Assembly (NCBI GenBank): GCA_963611755.1
Contig: CAVDTK010000096.1
Location: 1-8,859 of the forward strand
DNA: 8,859 bases
Origin: Paratractidigestivibacter sp963611755
GTDB taxonomy: Bacteria > Actinomycetota > Coriobacteriia > Coriobacteriales > Atopobiaceae
Direction of reading: 5' to 3'
A program made the translations under genes and the position numbers. Below the pieces are notes generated by a model. That model did no database searches and had not been told where the DNA came from. It saw only the letters and a list, made by a program, of their open reading frames with translations. Shown piece by piece: positions 6,125 to 8,859 of the stretch. Every line of letters begins with the position of its first letter. The first letter of the stretch is position 1.

Positions 6125-7273
6125 ATGGCTAAGGCTAAGGGACCCGTCAAAGAGATTCGCCCTCGCACTACCGGTGAAGAGCGGGACAAGGTTCTCAAAG
6201 AGACCACCGATGAGATCGTGAAGAAGTTCGGTCAGGGCTCGATCATGAAGTTCGGCGACGGCGGCCCTGATTTCGAGGTCGAGGCCATCCCCACGGGTGC
6301 CTTGGCGCTCGATGCCGCGCTCGGCATCGGCGGCGTTCCTCGTGGCCGTATCATCGAGATCTACGGCCCCGAGTCCTCCGGTAAGACTACCTTGTCGCTC
6401 GAGATCCTGGCCGAGGCCCAGGCCATGGGCGGTATCGTCGCCTTCATCGACGCGGAGCACGCGCTTGACCCGGGCTACGCTGCCCGTATCGGCGTCGACA
6501 TCGACGAGGTCCTGATCTCCCAGCCGGATACCGGCGAGCAGGCGCTCGAGATTTGCGACATGCTCGTGCGCTCCGGCGCCATCGACGTCGTGGTCATCGA
6601 CTCCGTGGCCGCCTTGACCCCTCGCGCAGAGATCGAGGGGGAGATCGGCGATAGCACCGTCGGCCTTCAGGCTCGCCTTATGAGCCAGGCGCTGAGAAAG
6701 CTCGCCGGCTCTCTCTCCAAGTCCAACACCACCTGCATTTTCATCAACCAGCTGCGCGAGAAGATCGGCGTCATGTTCGGCAACCCCGAGACCACGCCCG
6801 GCGGCCGCGCGCTCAAGTTCTTCTCGTCCGTGCGCATGGACATCCGTCGCATCGACTCCATCAAGGAGAAGAACGAGGTCATCGGCAACCGCGTTCGCGT
6901 GAAGGTCGTCAAGAACAAGGTCGCGCCGCCTTTCAAGCAGGCCGAGTTCGACATCATGTATGGCCAGGGCATCTCTAAGGAGGGCTCGATCCTTGACATG
7001 GCCGTCGACTTCGAAGTGGTGAGAAAGGCCGGCTCTTGGTTCACCTACGAGACAGAGCGTCTGGGCCAGGGCCGCGAGGCCGCAAAGGAGTTCTTGTCCT
7101 CCAACCCCGAGCTGCGAGAAGAGATCGAGCACAAGGTGCGGGTGGCCTGCGGCCTGGAGCTTGGGGACGAGCGCGTGGGCGAGCCTGTGGGCGAGGACTT
7201 TGAGGATGGCCTTGGCGCCGACAGCGATGGCGGTTCCTTTGATTTCGAGGACGATTCCGACTCTGAGGAGTAA
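6125..7273 (+). CDS. recA: Recombinase RecA
   Basis: ATP-dependent strand-exchange protein of homologous recombination and co-protease for LexA cleavage in the SOS response; 382 aa. Walker A GPESSGKT is at residues 81-88, the catalytic Glu at E111 in DAEHALDP, and the Walker B Asp at D159 in VVVIDSVAAL. The L1/L2 and sensor regions (EIEGEIGD; NQLREKIGVMFGNPETTPGGRALKFF) are intact. The C-terminal tail (about residues 355-382) is strongly acidic, as is typical. Compared with E. coli RecA, Walker A lies about 15 residues later because of a basic N-terminal stretch. ATG 6125 has AGAAGGAG (6112-6119) 5 nt upstream and lies downstream of the SOS promoter. The in-frame GTG at 6077 falls inside the SOS box and upstream of the likely transcript start, so it is rejected. 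recX follows after 6 nt. Confidence 0.98.
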   Translation: MAKAKGPVKEIRPRTTGEERDKVLKETTDEIVKKFGQGSIMKFGDGGPDFEVEAIPTGALALDAALGIGGVPRGRIIEIYGPESSGKTTLSLEILAEAQAMGGIVAFIDAEHALDPGYAARIGVDIDEVLISQPDTGEQALEICDMLVRSGAIDVVVIDSVAALTPRAEIEGEIGDSTVGLQARLMSQALRKLAGSLSKSNTTCIFINQLREKIGVMFGNPETTPGGRALKFFSSVRMDIRRIDSIKEKNEVIGNRVRVKVVKNKVAPPFKQAEFDIMYGQGISKEGSILDMAVDFEVVRKAGSWFTYETERLGQGREAAKEFLSSNPELREEIEHKVRVACGLELGDERVGEPVGEDFEDGLGADSDGGSFDFEDDSDSEE

Positions 7274-7279
7274 TTTTTG

Positions 7280-7954
7280 ATGCCTGATTCGTTTGAGTTC
7301 GAGGTCGTGATGCCCGAGAAGGCAAAGAGCTCCTTCTCTGTTAAGAAAAGGCTTCCGCGCATCGAGGTCTCGAGCAACGGTCAGGATGAGTCTTGGATTG
7401 TGCCGGTCCGTGTTGCCAAGCTGATCGACAAACAGGTCAAGTCGGGCGAGTTCTGCCCCGCGTCAAGGGCAGAACTCGCCTATAAGATCAGGGAGCTCTC
7501 GCAGACGGTCGGGTCTACCCGGCTGGCCGAGCTTGTCAACAAACGTGACTACTCGGCCAAAGAAGCCATGGACAAGCTCATCTCTGATGGTTATTCTCCC
7601 GACGTGGCCAGAAAAATCGTCATGCGAGCCAAAGAGTGCGGCCTGATCGACGACGCGAGGTTCGCCGCTTCCTATATTCGCTTCAAGCTGTCTTGCGGCT
7701 GGGGTCCTAAGAAGATCGCCTTCGAGCTTTCGAACAAGGGCATCGATATCGCCGAGGTCGAAGGCTGGCCCGATGCTTTTCTCGAGGATGAGTCCGAGGA
7801 GGATCGAGCCCTTCGCCTTGCGTCAAAGCGCCGGCTCACCGGTAAGAACGACTACCAAAAGATTGTCAGGTACTTGAGCTCAAAGGGCTTCTCATTTGGC
7901 GCGAGCGCTGCCGCGGCACGTCAAATCTTGAACGAAAATTTGACATCAGACTAA
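7280..7954 (+). CDS. recX: Regulatory protein RecX
   Basis: Modulator that binds RecA filaments and limits or tunes RecA activity; 224 aa. The protein shows the RecX pattern of repeated three-helix modules: residues about 81-115 (RLAELVNKRDYSAKEAMDKLISDGYS), about 121-156 (GLIDDARFAASYIRFKLSCG, then WGPKKIAFELSNKGID) and about 172-216. The DDARFA-x4-IR block with GPKKI and the L..KGI ending is the most diagnostic part. The first 50 or so residues are less typical, a charged lead segment. ATG 7280 is chosen because GAGGAG (7265-7270), which lies inside the last codons of recA, is 9 nt upstream. TTG 7277 directly before it and ATG 7310 are weaker options. The overlap of its ribosome binding site with the recA end suggests coupling and SOS co-induction. 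Terminator hairpins follow. Confidence 0.93.
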   Translation: MPDSFEFEVVMPEKAKSSFSVKKRLPRIEVSSNGQDESWIVPVRVAKLIDKQVKSGEFCPASRAELAYKIRELSQTVGSTRLAELVNKRDYSAKEAMDKLISDGYSPDVARKIVMRAKECGLIDDARFAASYIRFKLSCGWGPKKIAFELSNKGIDIAEVEGWPDAFLEDESEEDRALRLASKRRLTGKNDYQKIVRYLSSKGFSFGASAAAARQILNENLTSD

Positions 7955-7971
7955 CCTGGCAATAATATGGA

Positions 7972-7991
7972 AAAGCCGTTAAAAGGGCTTT
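7972..7991 (+). terminator. Weak hairpin after recX
   Basis: AAAGCC (7972-7977) pairs with GGCTTT (7986-7991) around an 8-nt loop, followed by CTTT. Half the stem is A-T and the T-run is broken, so alone it would be a poor terminator. It lies just before the strong one and could help it, or act on the opposite strand. Confidence 0.4.
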
Positions 7992-7996
7992 CTTTG

Positions 7997-8016
7997 CGCT
8001 GCCACGCAGCGTTTTT
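7997..8016 (+). terminator. Intrinsic terminator of the recA–recX unit
   Basis: CGCTGC (7997-8002) pairs perfectly with GCAGCG (8006-8011) around a 3-nt loop, followed at once by TTTTT (8012-8016). The position 42 nt after the recX stop and the GC-rich stem with T-run make this a standard Rho-independent terminator. It implies that rny has its own promoter or depends on read-through. Confidence 0.85.
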
Positions 8017-8030
8017 ATAGGTTTTTATAG
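8011..8030 (+). repeat. Exact tandem duplication of a 10-mer at the terminator T-run
   Basis: GTTTTTATAG occurs twice back to back (8011-8020 and 8021-8030). The first copy includes the last stem base and T-run of the recX terminator. It looks like a small slippage duplication that adds a second T-run. Confidence 0.8.
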
Positions 8031-8090
8031 GGTCTGTTTGACAAGGGTCTCCAATATCTGGGGCATTTGAAGAACTGACAAAAGAATGTG

Positions 8091-8160
8091 CTTCTAATGG
8101 CTGGGCATCGCTTGTGGCGGCGCCCGTTGATTTTTAACTATTTGATATTGCCATTAGAGG
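8091..8160 (+). promoter_or_regulatory. Structured leader of rny with a stem that covers the ribosome binding site
   Basis: Bases 8091-8101 can pair with 8150-8160 over 11 bp (ten Watson-Crick and one G-U), including the perfect inverted repeat CTAATGGC/GCCATTAG. The right arm overlaps the first part of the GAGGAG ribosome binding site of rny (8157-8162). Inside the loop a smaller hairpin is possible: GGGC 8103-8106 with GCCC 8122-8125, and CGC 8109-8111 with GCG 8117-8119. This would work only if the transcript starts upstream of about 8091. TTGACA at 8038-8043 is a candidate -35, but I see no good -10 at the right distance. Confidence 0.45.
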
Positions 8161-8168
8161 AGTCAGAC

Positions 8169-8859
8169 ATGCTGCAAGCTATTATCGTTGGGCTTATTTG
8201 CCTAGCAGTCGGCGTTGCCGTCACCTATTACCTGCTCGCCCAGAAGAGCGGTTCCAAGCTTCGCGAGGCTGATGAGAAGATAGCCTCTGCCCAGCAGGAG
8301 GCCGCCCGTCTTTCCGACGAGGCCAAGCGCCAGGCCGAGACCGCCAAGAAAGAGGCCGTTCTCGAGGCTAAAGAGCAGATCATGCAACTCAAGCAGAATT
8401 CCGAGGCCGAGGAGAAGAAGCGCAAGAGCGAGCTCCAGTCCATGGAGAACCGCATCATGCAGCGCGAGGAGTCCCTGGACAACAGGAATAACGCCCTCGA
8501 CAAGCGTGAACACCAGCTCTCGAGCCTCCAGGGCCAGCTTGATCGCCGCAAGACCGACCTTGATGCCCTTGAGGTAAAGCAGACCACCGAGCTCGAGCGT
8601 ATCGCCGGCCTTTCCTCCGATGAGGCCCACGACGAGCTTCTCGCCAAGGTTCGCGCCCAGAGCGTCCGCGACGAGGCCCAGATTCTGCGCGAGTCCGAGC
8701 AGAACATCCGCGCCCAGGCCGACAAGACCGCCCGCGAGATCATCTCCACCGCCATCCAGCGCTGCGCCGCCGACCAGGCCGGCGAGATCACCGTCACCTC
8801 CGTCCATATTCCCTCCGACGACCTCAAGGGCCGCATCATCGGCCGCGAGGGCCGCAACA
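8169..8859 (+). CDS. rny: Ribonuclease Y, N-terminal part (3' end outside window)
   Basis: Membrane-anchored endoribonuclease that starts mRNA decay in many Gram-positive bacteria; 230 residues are visible. Residues 2-23 are one hydrophobic anchor helix (AIIVGLICLAVGVAVTYYLL). Residues about 25-190 are a long charged coiled coil rich in Glu, Lys, Gln and Ala. The KH RNA-binding domain begins near 210 with VHIPSDDLKGRIIGREGRN, whose GREG loop is diagnostic. The catalytic HD domain lies beyond the window. ATG 8169 has GAGGAG (8157-8162) 6 nt upstream and gives the usual anchor-first start. The frame is also open upstream to ATG 8097 (24 more codons), but that start has no ribosome binding site and would put 24 residues ahead of the anchor. 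Placement after recA-recX is familiar from clostridia and relatives. Confidence 0.95.
   Translation, partial: MLQAIIVGLICLAVGVAVTYYLLAQKSGSKLREADEKIASAQQEAARLSDEAKRQAETAKKEAVLEAKEQIMQLKQNSEAEEKKRKSELQSMENRIMQREESLDNRNNALDKREHQLSSLQGQLDRRKTDLDALEVKQTTELERIAGLSSDEAHDELLAKVRAQSVRDEAQILRESEQNIRAQADKTAREIISTAIQRCAADQAGEITVTSVHIPSDDLKGRIIGREGRN

Noticed and set aside
5372..7132. A 586-codon open frame on the - strand across cinA, the recA control region and recA
   Set aside because: It is the complement of two secure genes, it has no recognisable domain, and the recA promoter and SOS box lie in the middle of it. It is best explained by codon bias.
8038..8068. Promoter for rny at TTGACA 8038-8043
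   Set aside because: The -35 is a perfect consensus, but no acceptable -10 lies 16-19 nt downstream (GGGCAT or GGCATT), so I do not list it as a feature.

Overview
This is a GC-rich window in which every credible gene lies on the + strand. It reads as a stretch of ordinary core chromosome from a high-GC Gram-positive bacterium. I infer a member of the Coriobacteriia (Collinsella/Olsenella-like) because of three things: the gene order ftsK–rodZ-like–yajQ–rimO–pgsA–cinA–recA–recX–rny, an actinobacterial/Firmicutes-type SOS box (GAAC-N4-GTTC) in front of recA, and the presence of RNase Y. The species is not determined. I see no mobile element, rRNA, tRNA, CRISPR array or phage gene.

Layout. Bases 1-1093 hold the 3' part of ftsK (motor and DNA-reading gamma domain). 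One base later comes a RodZ-like membrane protein (1095-2864) with an unusually long basic disordered linker and Ser/Thr-rich outer segments. A 39-nt gap leads to yajQ (2904-3401). Then follow rimO (3417-4757), pgsA (4779-5375) and a stand-alone cinA/pncC domain gene (5378-5899), with gaps of 2-21 nt that suggest one operon. Three of these genes use non-ATG starts (GTG for the rodZ-like gene and rimO, TTG for pgsA).

Bases 5900-6124 are the recA control region. A -35/-10 pair has a perfect SOS operator in its spacer. Upstream of it lie a second, imperfect SOS-like box, a 15-bp palindrome and a 22-nt-period repeat. recA (6125-7273) and recX (7280-7954) form a coupled pair, closed by tandem hairpins of which the second is a textbook intrinsic terminator (7997-8016). 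Bases 8017-8168 form an AT-richer leader to rny (RNase Y), which starts at 8169 and runs off the window. Within that leader, an 11-bp long-range stem would mask part of the rny ribosome binding site.

Together the genes cover chromosome segregation (FtsK), cell shape (RodZ-like), ribosome modification (RimO), phospholipid synthesis (PgsA), NAD-related salvage (CinA/PncC), recombination and SOS (RecA with its modulator RecX) and mRNA decay (RNase Y). I did not find a clearly new multi-gene system. The parts that most deserve a second look are the two control regions (recA upstream repeats, rny leader) and the architecture of the RodZ-like protein.
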